A stretch of DNA of 13,788 nucleotides. Origin: Nitriliruptorales bacterium. Lineage in GTDB: Bacteria > Actinomycetota > Nitriliruptoria > Euzebyales > Egibacteraceae. Below the pieces are notes generated by a model, which saw nothing but the letters and a program-made list of their open reading frames with translations, had not been told where the DNA came from and did no database searches. Every line of letters starts with the position of its first letter. The first letter of the stretch is position 1. The DNA lies in contig SLNF01000028.1 of NCBI GenBank assembly GCA_007133145.1, positions 1 to 13,788 on the forward strand, given 5' to 3'. The position numbers and the translations under genes were made by a program. Positions 1 through 9,693 of this stretch are shown one piece after another.

Positions 1-680
1 CCGCCGACGCCGGGGAGGCCCAGACCCCGCTCGTGCTCGTCGCGATGCTGTGGATCGGCTCGCTCGTCGCGATGCTCGTGACCTTCCTCAGCCTGCACCG
101 CAAGGACATCACCCCGACGGGTTTCCTCGCCGCCCAGCTCGTCGTCATGGCCGTCCTCGCCGTCGTGCAGCCGCTGTCGATCGTCGCGGTCGGCAACGGG
201 CTGCTCGGGCTCGACGTCGCGCTGAGCTGGTCGCTGTTCGGCGCGCTCGCGCTCACGACGGCGATGTTCTTCCTCATCCAGAGCGCGGTGCTCAACTGGC
301 TGGGCTTCGGCGGCTGGCCGATCCTCGTCCTGCTCTGGCTCTTCAGCTTCACCCTCCTGGCGGTGCCCGTCGAGGGGCTTGCGACCGGCTACCGCGTGCT
401 CGTGCACAGCTGGCTGCCGGCGCGCTTCCCCTACGAGGCGTTGCAGGGCCTCGTCTTCTTCGACGGGGCCGGTCAGGCCTCGACGATGCTCGCCATCACC
501 GCAGCGATCACCGTCGGGGCGCTGCTCGCCCTGCTCGCGAGCTTCGTGCGCCTGGCCCGCAGCGACCTCAGCGTCAACCCGCTCGTCAAGCGCATCGCTG
601 CGACCGCCGACGACGGCGAGGCCGGCGAGGCCGGGTCGCGCGACGCCGCCGAGCGCGAGCGCGACGAGGTCGGCGTCTGA
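1..680 (+). CDS. YhgE/Pip-like (ABC-2 superfamily) membrane protein, C-terminal part, 5' end outside window
   Basis: The frame is already open at the left edge (first full codon at base 3), so this is the last 225 residues of a longer protein; the GTG at 33 lies inside the first membrane helix and is not the likely start. About five hydrophobic segments are visible, near residues 10-30, 41-63, 72-94, 103-124 and 160-183. The layout resembles the C-terminal membrane block of YhgE/Pip and related ABC-2-type permeases: paired helices, then a loop with a PVEG motif near 122-125, a short amphipathic stretch ending in LPARFPYEALQGL near 138-150, and a last helix. The tail (about 200-225) is acidic and charged, probably cytoplasmic. 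YhgE/Pip relatives occur in secretion systems and phage-receptor proteins, but the substrate here is unknown. The family call rests on pattern only; another ABC-2 permease type is possible. Confidence 0.6.
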   Translation, partial: ADAGEAQTPLVLVAMLWIGSLVAMLVTFLSLHRKDITPTGFLAAQLVVMAVLAVVQPLSIVAVGNGLLGLDVALSWSLFGALALTTAMFFLIQSAVLNWLGFGGWPILVLLWLFSFTLLAVPVEGLATGYRVLVHSWLPARFPYEALQGLVFFDGAGQASTMLAITAAITVGALLALLASFVRLARSDLSVNPLVKRIAATADDGEAGEAGSRDAAERERDEVGV

Positions 681-687
681 CGGCCCT

Positions 688-717
688 GCCCCCGGGGCGG
701 CGATCCCCCCCGGGGGC
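688..717 (+). terminator. GC-only hairpin after the YhgE/Pip-like gene
   Basis: Two perfectly complementary 10-base arms, gcccccgggg at 688-697 and ccccgggggc at 708-717, flank a 10-base loop and begin 8 bases after the stop codon. There is no T-run, so this would be a GC-rich actinobacterial-style terminator at best. Its place directly after a stop codon and before a new gene supports a role in 3'-end formation. Confidence 0.45.
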
Positions 718-798
718 GCGAACGGACAGGCCCTGGGAGCTCGGCCGCGTGGCACGATCCCCCGAGCAGCGCCAGGGCCTTGACGGAGGAGGGCGGCG

Positions 799-1452
799 GT
801 GACCGGGGCGGAGGAGCCGACGGTGGGCGTCGTCGACCGCGCGGAGCGCGACAGCAACGGCTTCGCGCGGGTCGTCAACCTCAGCGACGCGGTCTTCGCG
901 ATCGCGATGACGCTGCTCGTGCTCACCATCGACGTCCCCGACGTCGCCGCCGGCGCGCTCGCGGCCGCGCTGCTCGCCGACCTCCCCCAACTCGGGGCCT
1001 ACGCCCTGGCCTTCGCCCTCGTCGCGAGCCAGTGGTACGCCCACCGCAAGCTCTTCGAGCGGCTGGCCTTCATCGAGCCGGGCCTGACGATCCTCAACCT
1101 CGTCACGCTCGGCCTCGTCACGCTCGTGCCCTTCCCCACGAGCGTGCTCGGCAGCTACCCGACGGTGACCGCCGGCGTCGCGCCGTTCCTCTCGCTCTTC
1201 GTCGTCCTCACCCTGGCCTACCTCGCGCTCATCGTGCGCGCGCACGTCGTCGGCGCGTGGATCGAGCCGTTGCCCACGCAGGTCTTCCGACGGGTCGTCG
1301 CGGCGTTCGGCGTCGGCGCGGCAACGCTCCTGCTCGGCGTCGTCGTCTCGGTGTGGGCTCCCGTGCCCGCCCTCGTGCTTGCCGCGGTCAACAGCGCCCC
1401 GGTCATGGCGATCCTGCGCACGGTCCCCGCGGCCTACCGCCTCTGGTTCTAG
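799..1452 (+). CDS. TMEM175-like (DUF1211) potassium channel family protein
   Basis: This 217-residue protein starts with GTG at 799, preceded by ggagga at 785-790. Near the N terminus it carries the TMEM175 signature: R24 followed by LSDAVFAIAMTLLVL at 28-42, the variant of the usual FSD motif of helix 1. SQWYAHRKLF (78-87) and LVPFPTSVLGSY (109-120) match the second and third conserved blocks of bacterial members. Hydrophobicity fits about six helices (roughly 29-46, 51-62, 67-81, 96-114, 128-148, 166-190). Bacterial members have a single six-helix repeat and are known to form tetrameric K+ leak channels with a hydrophobic gate, so membrane K+ permeation is the expected role. The first residue of the FSD triad is Leu rather than Phe. 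It looks monocistronic, with a hairpin just downstream. The family call is fairly firm; channel activity is inferred. Confidence 0.85.
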   Translation: MTGAEEPTVGVVDRAERDSNGFARVVNLSDAVFAIAMTLLVLTIDVPDVAAGALAAALLADLPQLGAYALAFALVASQWYAHRKLFERLAFIEPGLTILNLVTLGLVTLVPFPTSVLGSYPTVTAGVAPFLSLFVVLTLAYLALIVRAHVVGAWIEPLPTQVFRRVVAAFGVGAATLLLGVVVSVWAPVPALVLAAVNSAPVMAILRTVPAAYRLWF

Positions 1453-1459
1453 CGTCGGC

Positions 1460-1504
1460 ACCGGGCCGCGAGCCCGGAGGCGGGCTCGGCCTCCACGGCC
1501 CGGT
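1460..1504 (+). terminator. Two-tier hairpin after the TMEM175-like gene
   Basis: The outer arms accgggccg (1460-1468) and cggcccggt (1496-1504) pair over 9 bases. The inner arms at 1469-1476 and 1481-1488 pair over 8 bases around a gagg loop, leaving a 7-base bulge (1489-1495) on the 3' side. It begins 7 bases after the TAG stop and has no T-run. Position and stability suggest a transcription terminator. Confidence 0.45.
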
Positions 1505-1644
1505 CGGCAGCGGGGACGCGGCGTCGGTCACGGAGGAAGCGGTCAGCGATGGACGGCGTCATCCCGGCGCGGCGCTCCCGTCACCCGGTCACCTTGCGCC
1601 CCCACCCCGTGCCCGCGCCGAGGTCGGCCGGGCGCGCCTCGCCG

Positions 1645-1650
1645 TAGGGT
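1645..1650 (+). promoter_or_regulatory. Possible -10 element (TAGGGT) upstream of the flavin-reductase-like gene
   Basis: TAGGGT fits the actinobacterial TANNNT -10 pattern and lies 45 bases before the ATG at 1696, in the only gene-free stretch before this gene. No TTG-type -35 box is seen at the expected spacing, so this is a weak call. The rest of 1505-1644 shows nothing firm apart from several GGTCA-type words (for example 1526-1531, 1541-1546, 1587-1593). Confidence 0.25.
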
Positions 1651-1695
1651 GGCGCATATGGCCGTGATGTCGGGTCGGGCGCTGAGGAGGAGGCG

Positions 1696-2232
1696 ATGAG
1701 CGAGGTCGCACCCGCCGACGCCCGCCGCCTGCGCGGGCGGCTCGCGAGCGGCGTGACGGTGTGGACCGCCGGGCGGGGACCGCAGGCGCGTGGGCTCACC
1801 GTCGCCTCGGTCATCGTCACCGAGGGCGAGCCCGCCCACGTCCTCGGCGCCGTCGGCGACCTCGCCGACCTCCTCGACGTCGTCCGCGAGACCGGCCGCT
1901 TCGTCGTCCACGTGCTCGGTGAGGCCGACCGCGGGATCGCCGAGCGCTTCGCCGGGGCGGTGCCCGCACCCGGCGGGCCCTTCCGCGGACTCGACGTCGC
2001 CGACAGCGCCTACGGCCCGGTGCTCACCGCCGTGCGGACCCGCGCGGCCTGCCGACTCGTCGACGAGCGCGAGGTGGGCTACCCCATCCTCCTCGACGGC
2101 GTCGTCGACGAGGTCGCGCTCGGCGATCTCGAGGCGCCGCTGTCGTACTTCCGCGGGCAGTTCCGCCGGCTCGCCGAGCCGCCGCGCGCCTGGGAGGCCC
2201 AGGGGCCGGACTCGGCGGTGCCGCCGGGGTGA
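1696..2232 (+). CDS. Flavin reductase-like domain protein (FMN-binding split barrel)
   Basis: The 178-residue protein begins at ATG 1696 after a purine-rich gaggaggagg (1684-1693). It follows the flavin reductase-like domain pattern: an early ASGVTVWTA strand (17-25), GLTVASVIV (33-41) at the usual G-x-T-x-x-S position, a GRFVVHVL strand (67-74), IAERFAG (81-87), RAACRLVDER (116-125) and DGVVDEVALGD (134-144), then LSYFRGQFRRL (149-159). Such proteins reduce or bind FMN/FAD, often supplying reduced flavin to a partner monooxygenase, and act in the cytoplasm. No partner oxygenase is nearby, so the physiological role is open. The usual GDH-type motif near residues 127-130 is replaced by VGYP, so the NAD(P)H site may differ. 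A pyridoxamine-oxidase-type split barrel is a less likely alternative. Confidence 0.72.
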   Translation: MSEVAPADARRLRGRLASGVTVWTAGRGPQARGLTVASVIVTEGEPAHVLGAVGDLADLLDVVRETGRFVVHVLGEADRGIAERFAGAVPAPGGPFRGLDVADSAYGPVLTAVRTRAACRLVDEREVGYPILLDGVVDEVALGDLEAPLSYFRGQFRRLAEPPRAWEAQGPDSAVPPG

Positions 2233-2272
2233 GCCCCGGCGCGCCGACGCGTCGCAGCTGACAGGGCCTGGA

Positions 2273-2992
2273 TCAGGTCAGGCGCAGGACCGTCCCGGCG
2301 GCGAAGGGGGCGGCGACCGGCACGCCGAGTCGCGTGGAGACCGCCGGCGGCACGGCGATGTCGGCGGCGTAGAGCGCCCCGACGACCTCGGGGGCCTGGG
2401 CGAGGCCGCGCTTCGGCAGCGCGAGGGTCAGCGTCGCGTCGGCGACGACGCAGGGGTCGCCGACCCTCCCGGAGGTGAGGTCGAGCCCGCTGGGGGTGTC
2501 GAGGGCGAGCACCGGTGCGGCGGCGTCGTTCGCCCAGGCGATGAGCTCGGCGGCACGACCGCGGGGGTCGCCCTCGAGGCTGTAGCCGAGCACGGCGTCG
2601 ACGACGAGCACGGCCGGGGCCGGTGCGTCGACGATCGCCACGCCCATGCGCTCGAGGATGCCGAGCTGGTGGGCGGGGACCTCGGTCATGGCGCCCGGCG
2701 CCGAGAGGGTCACCGCGACGTCGACCCCGCGGTTGGCGAGGTGGCGGGCGGCGACGAGGCCGCCGCCGCCGTTGCCGCCCGGTCCCGCGAGGACCGTGCA
2801 GGACGCCGGCTGGTAGCGGCTGATCGCGAGGTCGGCGAGGTTGCGCCCCGCGTTCTCCATCATCTGCACGAGGGTGATCCCGAGCTCGTCGATCATGATG
2901 CGGTCGACCTCGCGCATCTGCGCGGTCGACAGCGCCGGGAGCGCGCCCGGGGCGCGGGGCACCGTGGCCGGGACGGGGGTCGGCTCGCTCAT
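2273..2992 (-). CDS. nnrE: Stand-alone NAD(P)H-hydrate epimerase (YjeF N-terminal domain)
   Basis: This 239-residue protein is a complete YjeF_N domain without the C-terminal ADP/ATP-dependent dehydratase half found in the E. coli bifunctional enzyme. The family interconverts the R and S forms of hydrated NAD(P)H, a metabolite-repair step in the cytoplasm. Visible blocks are MREVDRIMIDELGI (26-39), QMMENAGRNLADL (43-55), the nucleotide loop AGPGGNGGGGLVAARHL (69-85), VVDAVLGYSLEG (130-141), LALDTPSGLD (162-171) and LALPKRGLA (190-198) with K194. The loop reads NGGGG where many members have NGGDG. The ATG (2992-2990) overlaps the TGA of the upstream debranching-enzyme gene by four bases, with GGAG just before it, so translation is probably coupled. 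The 20-odd residues before the conserved region are Pro/Ala-rich and may be a disordered leader. Family call is firm. Confidence 0.88.
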   Translation of the reverse strand: MSEPTPVPATVPRAPGALPALSTAQMREVDRIMIDELGITLVQMMENAGRNLADLAISRYQPASCTVLAGPGGNGGGGLVAARHLANRGVDVAVTLSAPGAMTEVPAHQLGILERMGVAIVDAPAPAVLVVDAVLGYSLEGDPRGRAAELIAWANDAAAPVLALDTPSGLDLTSGRVGDPCVVADATLTLALPKRGLAQAPEVVGALYAADIAVPPAVSTRLGVPVAAPFAAGTVLRLT

Positions 2993-4889
2993 CGTGCGCT
3001 CCCCGTGTGCAGGAGGCGGCGGGCGCGCAGGAGCTCAGCCACCGACCAGGCCTGGAAAGGCGCGCCGGTCGCGTCGTGCGGCGGGTCGCCGTCGGCGGTC
3101 TCGGAGACCGACCCCACGCCCCACTCGGCGACGTGGCGCTCGAGTGGCTCGAGGACCGCCGAGGCGTCGAGGCCGGTCCGTGCCGCGGCGTCGACGTAGG
3201 GGCCAAGCAGCCACGGCCACACCGTCCCCTCGTGGTAGGCGCGATCGCGGGCGGCGGGGTCGCCACGGTGGCGACCCTGGTAGCCAGGCTCGCCGGGGGC
3301 GAGGCTGCGCAGCCCCAGGGGCGTGAGCAGCGCGCGCCCGCAGCGCTCGACGATCGCGCGGTCGGTCAGCGGGGCGTGGGGCAGCGAGACCGCGAGCAGC
3401 TGGTTGGGGCGCAGCGCCGCGTCGTCGCCGCGGGGGCCGTCGACGACGTCGAGGACACCGCGGTCGGTGACGAAGCGTCGCCGCACCGAGGCCGAGGCCC
3501 GCTCCGCGAGCCCGCGCAGGTCGGCGGCGTCTTCGCCGACGAGCTCGGCGAGCGCCGCGGTCGCCGCGAGGGCGCCCACCCACAGGGCGTTGACCTCGAT
3601 GGGCTTGCCGTGGCGCGGAGTGACCGGGACGCCGTCGATGCGCGCGTCCATCCAGGTCAGCGCGACGCCGTCAGCGCCTTGGGCGAGCAGTCCGTCGGCG
3701 GGGTCGACGGCGATGCCGAAGCGCGTGCCGCCGACGTGGTGCCCGACGATCGAGCGCAGTGCGGGCAGCAGTGCTGCGGCGAGGTCGGTGTCGCCGGTGA
3801 CCGCGACGTGACGACCTACCGCATGGACGAACCACAGCGTGCCGTCGACGGTGTTGTACTCGAGTCGGCCGGCGTCGGCGGTGTTGGCGAGCATGCCCTG
3901 CGAGAGGCTCGCGGCCGCGCGCTCGAGGAGGCGGCGGCCCTCCTCGGCGCGGCCGGTGGCCAGCAGCAGCCCCTCGTAGGACAGCATCGTGTCGCGCGAC
4001 CAGTCCCCGAACCACGGGTAGCCGGCCACGACCGTCGGCCCCTCGACGACGAAGGCGTCGGCGGCGAGGTGGAGCTGACCGTCGACGGCGTCGGTCGCGC
4101 CGGCGCGCTCGAGCAGGCCGCGGGCCCGCTGACGCGCGGCGTCGATGACCGCAGCGGCTGGCGGCGGCTCGTCGGCGAGGTCGTCGGCCCAGGCGCGCAC
4201 CCCGACGGCCTCGCCCGGAGCGATGTCGGCGACGAAGCGACCCGCGAGCACGACGTCCTCGGTGGCCGCGAGACCGCGGGCGTCCTCCTCGTCGTGGCGC
4301 AGGCCGCGGTGCCAGGCGCCGTCGGGGTGGAAGCCGGGCCCGGCCACGCGGTAGCGGCCCTCGAAGACGAAGCCGTCGGCGGTCGGCTCGACCTCCGGCA
4401 CGCCGTCGGCGGTGCGCTCGCCATGGACGTCGCGCCACGTGCAGCGAGCCGCGAGCTCGAGGCGCACCGGCTCGCAGGCAGCCAGGAGCCGGTGGGTGAG
4501 CGCCACCGCGGGACGGCCGCGGAGCATCGCCAGCTCGCGCTCGAGGACGACGTCACCGACCTGCCACCGCCAGCGCGGCACCCCGTCGGCGAGCGTGAAC
4601 GCCGCGAGGTGCTCGTGGCCGCGCGGCGCGAGCGTGCCGTCGGCCCAGCGCTGTGTGGCGAGCTCGACGCGGCGGTCACCGAGCACGATCGTCGCGTCGA
4701 GCGCGGCCAGGGCGAGCATCCGCCCGCCGGGCGGGTCGGTCGCGACGACGAGCAGCCCGTGGTAGCGCCGGGTCGCCAGGCCCGCGACGGTGCCCATCGC
4801 GAAACCGCCGAGCCCGTCGGTCACGAGCCACTCGCGATGGGCCCCCGCGCTGAGCGACGCCACCGTCTGGGGCCCGAGCTCGAGGGTGC

Positions 4890-4893
<4 letters not shown>
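2989..4893 (-). CDS. Glycogen debranching enzyme / amylo-alpha-1,6-glucosidase (GH133 type)
   Basis: The 634-residue protein has the two-domain bacterial/archaeal debranching-enzyme layout: an N-terminal beta-rich domain (about 1-270) opening with EWLVTDGLGGFAMGT and RRYHGLLV, and a C-terminal (alpha/alpha)6 domain (about 275-630). The latter shows GYPWFGDWSRDTMLSYEG with D297 and D301, NTVDGTLWFVHAV, LTWMDARIDGVPVTPRHG, PIEVNALW, AYHEGTVWPW with E555 and GSVSETADG with E598; the acidic residues are candidate catalytic groups. The expected reaction is hydrolysis of alpha-1,6 branch glucose from glycogen-like polymers in the cytoplasm. The start is GTG (4893-4891), overlapping the TGA of the upstream glucosidase gene by three bases; the first conserved block begins at residue 21, which fits. 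It sits between two overlapping genes and is clearly part of one transcript. Natural substrate is inferred. Confidence 0.88.
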
Positions 4894-7538
<2,645 letters not shown>

Positions 7539-7773
7539 CCTCGCTCCCGTCCCGAGGCCCGCTCGGCTCCCATGCGGGCCACGACGGGGGGCAGTCTGCC
7601 GCGGTGACCTTTTGCCGACCTTTGGCGCCGCCGGCCCGCCTCGTACGGGCCCGGCCATGGCCCGCGCGTGTGGCGTGACGCGCCCGAGTCGGCGCGACGG
7701 GATGGAAGGCGCGCCGTCGCTCGGCGGTTGCCTCGACGACCGCTTGCGCCGAGACGACGGGAGCCCGACGACG
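7539..7773. promoter_or_regulatory. Divergent promoter region between the glucosidase operon and the FNT channel gene
   Basis: This 235-base gap separates the two divergent starts and must carry promoters for both. Its least GC-rich part is 7604-7625, which holds the tandem GACCTTT repeat listed separately. A weak imperfect hairpin (ggcccg 7633-7638 with cgggcc 7646-7651) follows. No convincing -35/-10 pair is visible on either strand. The gggag at 7548-7544 serves the glucosidase, and gggag at 7759-7763 serves the channel gene. Confidence 0.5.
7606..7627 (-). promoter_or_regulatory. Tandem 11-bp repeat, candidate operator upstream of the glucosidase operon
   Basis: On the plus strand GACCTTTTGCC (7606-7616) is followed immediately by GACCTTTGGCG (7617-7627), 9 of 11 bases identical, so the word recurs exactly one helical turn later. 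Read toward the glucosidase gene it is AAAGGTC twice, the second extended to AAAAGGTCAC, ending 65 bases before the ATG. AAAGGTCAC also occurs upstream of the transaldolase gene in the same relative orientation. Binding by a regulator is inferred. Confidence 0.35.
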
Positions 7774-8676
7774 GTGGCTGATGCCGAGGACGCACGAGAC
7801 GGGGTGCCCGACTCCCAGTACCTCGATGCCTCGAGGGTCGTCTCGGGCATGGCGGTCTTCGGTCGCGGGCGCGTGGCCGAGCTCGACCCCCCGCGGATCG
7901 TCGTCCTCGCCGTGCTCGGCGGAGGGTTCATCACCGCCGGCGCGCTGCTCTCGGCGCTTCTCAGCACTGGCATCGACACCGCCGGCACCCGCGCGCTCGT
8001 GCAGGGCTTCGCCTTCAGCGTCGGGTTCTTCTTCGTCGTGCTCTCCGAGGCCGTGCTCTTCACCGAGGCCAACGTCGTGCTGCCCGCGACGCTGCTCGAC
8101 GACCTGCGGATCTGGCCGCGCGTCCTCCGCTTCTGGGCGTTGGCCTGGCTCGGCAACCTCGCGGGCGCGTGGCTCTTCGGGGCCCTCATCGCCGTCGCGC
8201 AGGCCTACCCCACCGAGGTCCTCGCCTCCCTGGGCGAGATCGTCGACGGCAAGCTCGCCTACCGCGACGTCGGCGGCGCCGCCAGCTGGTGGCGCCTCGT
8301 GCTCTCCGGGGTCCTCGCCAACTGGCTCGTGGGGATGGCGGCCTTCTTCGCCTTCATGGGTCGGACGATCATCGGCAAGTACATCCCGGTGCTGCTCGCC
8401 GTGACGCTCTTCGTCGCCGCGGGCTTCCAGCACAGTCCGGCCAACATGGGCTTCTTCTCGCTGTTCATCGCCTACGGAGGCGACCTCGACTGGGCCACGG
8501 CCCTGGGGTGGAACATCGTGCCCGCCGGCCTCGGCAACATGCTCGGCGCTGCCGCCCTCGTGGCCCTGCCGTACTGGTACGTCTTCCAGCGCCAGCCCCG
8601 TGAGCCGCGCCGTGCCGACCCGGCTGCGCGCCGTGCCCCCGCCGACCGGGGCCGCTGGCGGCGACGTCCGCGCTGA
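7774..8676 (+). CDS. Formate/nitrite transporter (FNT) family channel
   Basis: The 300-residue protein has six predicted helices and the FNT fold signature. FTEANVVLP (96-104) sits at the position of the omega loop in the first half. SGVLANWLVGMAAFFAF (178-194) corresponds to the conserved G-x-x-C-N-W-L-V segment with Cys replaced by Ala. AAGFQHSPANMGFF (215-228) carries the pore histidine H220. WNIVPAGLGNMLGA (246-259) matches the last conserved block. FNT proteins form pentameric inner-membrane channels for small monovalent anions such as formate, nitrite, hydrosulfide or lactate; which one is transported here cannot be read from sequence. GTG 7774 is chosen because gggag (7759-7763) precedes it and conserved sequence begins about residue 15; the open frame extends upstream to 7432 without family similarity. 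The C-terminal 25 residues are Arg-rich. It is divergent from the glucosidase operon and not obviously linked to it. Confidence 0.8.
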   Translation: MADAEDARDGVPDSQYLDASRVVSGMAVFGRGRVAELDPPRIVVLAVLGGGFITAGALLSALLSTGIDTAGTRALVQGFAFSVGFFFVVLSEAVLFTEANVVLPATLLDDLRIWPRVLRFWALAWLGNLAGAWLFGALIAVAQAYPTEVLASLGEIVDGKLAYRDVGGAASWWRLVLSGVLANWLVGMAAFFAFMGRTIIGKYIPVLLAVTLFVAAGFQHSPANMGFFSLFIAYGGDLDWATALGWNIVPAGLGNMLGAAALVALPYWYVFQRQPREPRRADPAARRAPADRGRWRRRPR

Positions 8677-8714
8677 CCGAGATGCCGCGTGAGACCTGCG
8701 TGAAGGGAGCGCCG

Positions 8715-9635
8715 ATGGACGCCTCATCCTCGCCCCGGCCCCACCCGTCGTCGGCCGATCGCACGTCGGCGCCGCCGGGGTGCTCGTGGCGCAGGGTCCT
8801 CGAACCCGGTCAGCTGCCGGATGGCCGGGCGACGACGGTCACCATCGACCACCGCAGCTACGCGGCCACCCACGTCGACGGGCTCTACGGCCTGCTCGAC
8901 GACCGCTGCCCGCACCGGGGCGGGCCGCTGGGCCAGGGCTCGATCGAGCGGGGATGGTTGCGCTGCCCTCGGCGCGGCTACGACGATGCCGCGCAGCGGC
9001 TCGCCGAGGCCCGCCGCCCGCGCTTCGTCCTCGGGGCTGGCGCGCGCGACGGGATCGACGAGATCCTGTCGCTGGCCGAGGCGCTGGGCGCGCCCGTCGT
9101 GACGACCTTCAAGGCCAAGGGCCTGCTCAGCGACGCCCACGAGCTCGCCGGTGGGGTGCTCGGACGGTCGGGGACCCCGATTGCGTCGCGGTTCATGAAC
9201 GAGTGCGACCTCAGCGTGGGCTGGGGCGCCTCGTTCTCCAACCACACGGGCACCGCCCCCTCCAAGCCGATCGTCCAGGTCGACCGCGACCCGCTGGCCC
9301 TCGGTCGCTTCCATCCCGTCGCGGTGCGGGTGGTCGGCGACGTCGGCGTGACCGCTGCGGCCCTCGCCGGGGCCGTCGACGGTCGAGCGGTCCGCCGCGA
9401 CCACCGCGCCGAGCTGGCCGATCGCTGGTCGATCTGGCGGACCGAGACGCGCCGTCGAGCGGGTGACGACCGCGGTCGGGGCGTCGGCTCCGCCGCGGTG
9501 TTCGCAGCGCTCGGCGCCGCCTTCGCGCACGACGGCCCCGCGCTCGTGCACGTGCGCATCGACCCGGCGCTGACGTCGCGGACGGAAGCCGGCGCGGGCT
9601 CAACAGGTTCCCCAAAGGTCACGACGGCACCGTAG
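8715..9635 (+). CDS. Degenerate Rieske / ThDP-enzyme fusion lacking the PYR and catalytic PP domains
   Basis: This 306-residue open frame (ATG 8715, aagggag at 8703-8709) is a patchwork. Residues 24-89 resemble a Rieske [2Fe-2S] domain: C65-P-H67 is present, but the second motif is C84-P-R-R instead of C-x-x-H, so one cluster ligand is missing. Without a break it passes at about residue 91 into a ThDP-enzyme central domain (AAQRLAEARRPRFVLGAGA, then APVVTTFKAKGLLSD, VGWGASFSNHTG, PIVQVDRDPLALGRFHP, RVVGDVG). Residues 234-267 look like the linker and opening of the C-terminal PP domain, and at about 268-285 the frame jumps to the very end of that domain (AFAHDGPALVHVRIDP). The PYR domain with its catalytic Glu and the GDG-to-NN ThDP/Mg site are absent. 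Full relatives resemble pyruvate oxidase. It is best read as a remnant, or a ligand-binding derivative; no ThDP catalysis is expected. Confidence 0.6.
   Translation: MDASSSPRPHPSSADRTSAPPGCSWRRVLEPGQLPDGRATTVTIDHRSYAATHVDGLYGLLDDRCPHRGGPLGQGSIERGWLRCPRRGYDDAAQRLAEARRPRFVLGAGARDGIDEILSLAEALGAPVVTTFKAKGLLSDAHELAGGVLGRSGTPIASRFMNECDLSVGWGASFSNHTGTAPSKPIVQVDRDPLALGRFHPVAVRVVGDVGVTAAALAGAVDGRAVRRDHRAELADRWSIWRTETRRRAGDDRGRGVGSAAVFAALGAAFAHDGPALVHVRIDPALTSRTEAGAGSTGSPKVTTAP
9613..9622 (+). promoter_or_regulatory. CAAAGGTCAC word upstream of transaldolase operon, candidate operator
   Basis: CAAAGGTCAC ends 71 bases before the transaldolase ATG, within the last codons of the preceding frame. The same nine bases AAAGGTCAC occur on the minus strand upstream of the glucosidase operon. 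A weaker AGGT half-word (9605-9608) lies 11 bases upstream, echoing the spacing at the other site. Regulatory function is inferred. Confidence 0.28.
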
Positions 9636-9693
9636 GCGGGGTCAGACGAGTGCCGCGCGGCAGCGCGCGGAGGACGACGCAAGGAGCGCAGCC

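Noticed and set aside
780..785. TTGACG resembling a -35 box before the TMEM175-like gene
   Set aside because: It abuts the ribosome site and lies only 13 bases from the start codon, leaving no room for a -10 box.
2238..2254. Short palindromes (ggcgcgcc, cgacgcgtcg) between the convergent genes
   Set aside because: They have no loop and no T-run, and are too short in such GC-rich DNA to call a terminator with confidence.
7539..8189. N-terminal extension of the glucosidase frame up to 8189
   Set aside because: The added 217 residues are Ser/Arg/Pro-rich without similarity, overlap the divergent channel gene, and a good ribosome site marks ATG 7538.
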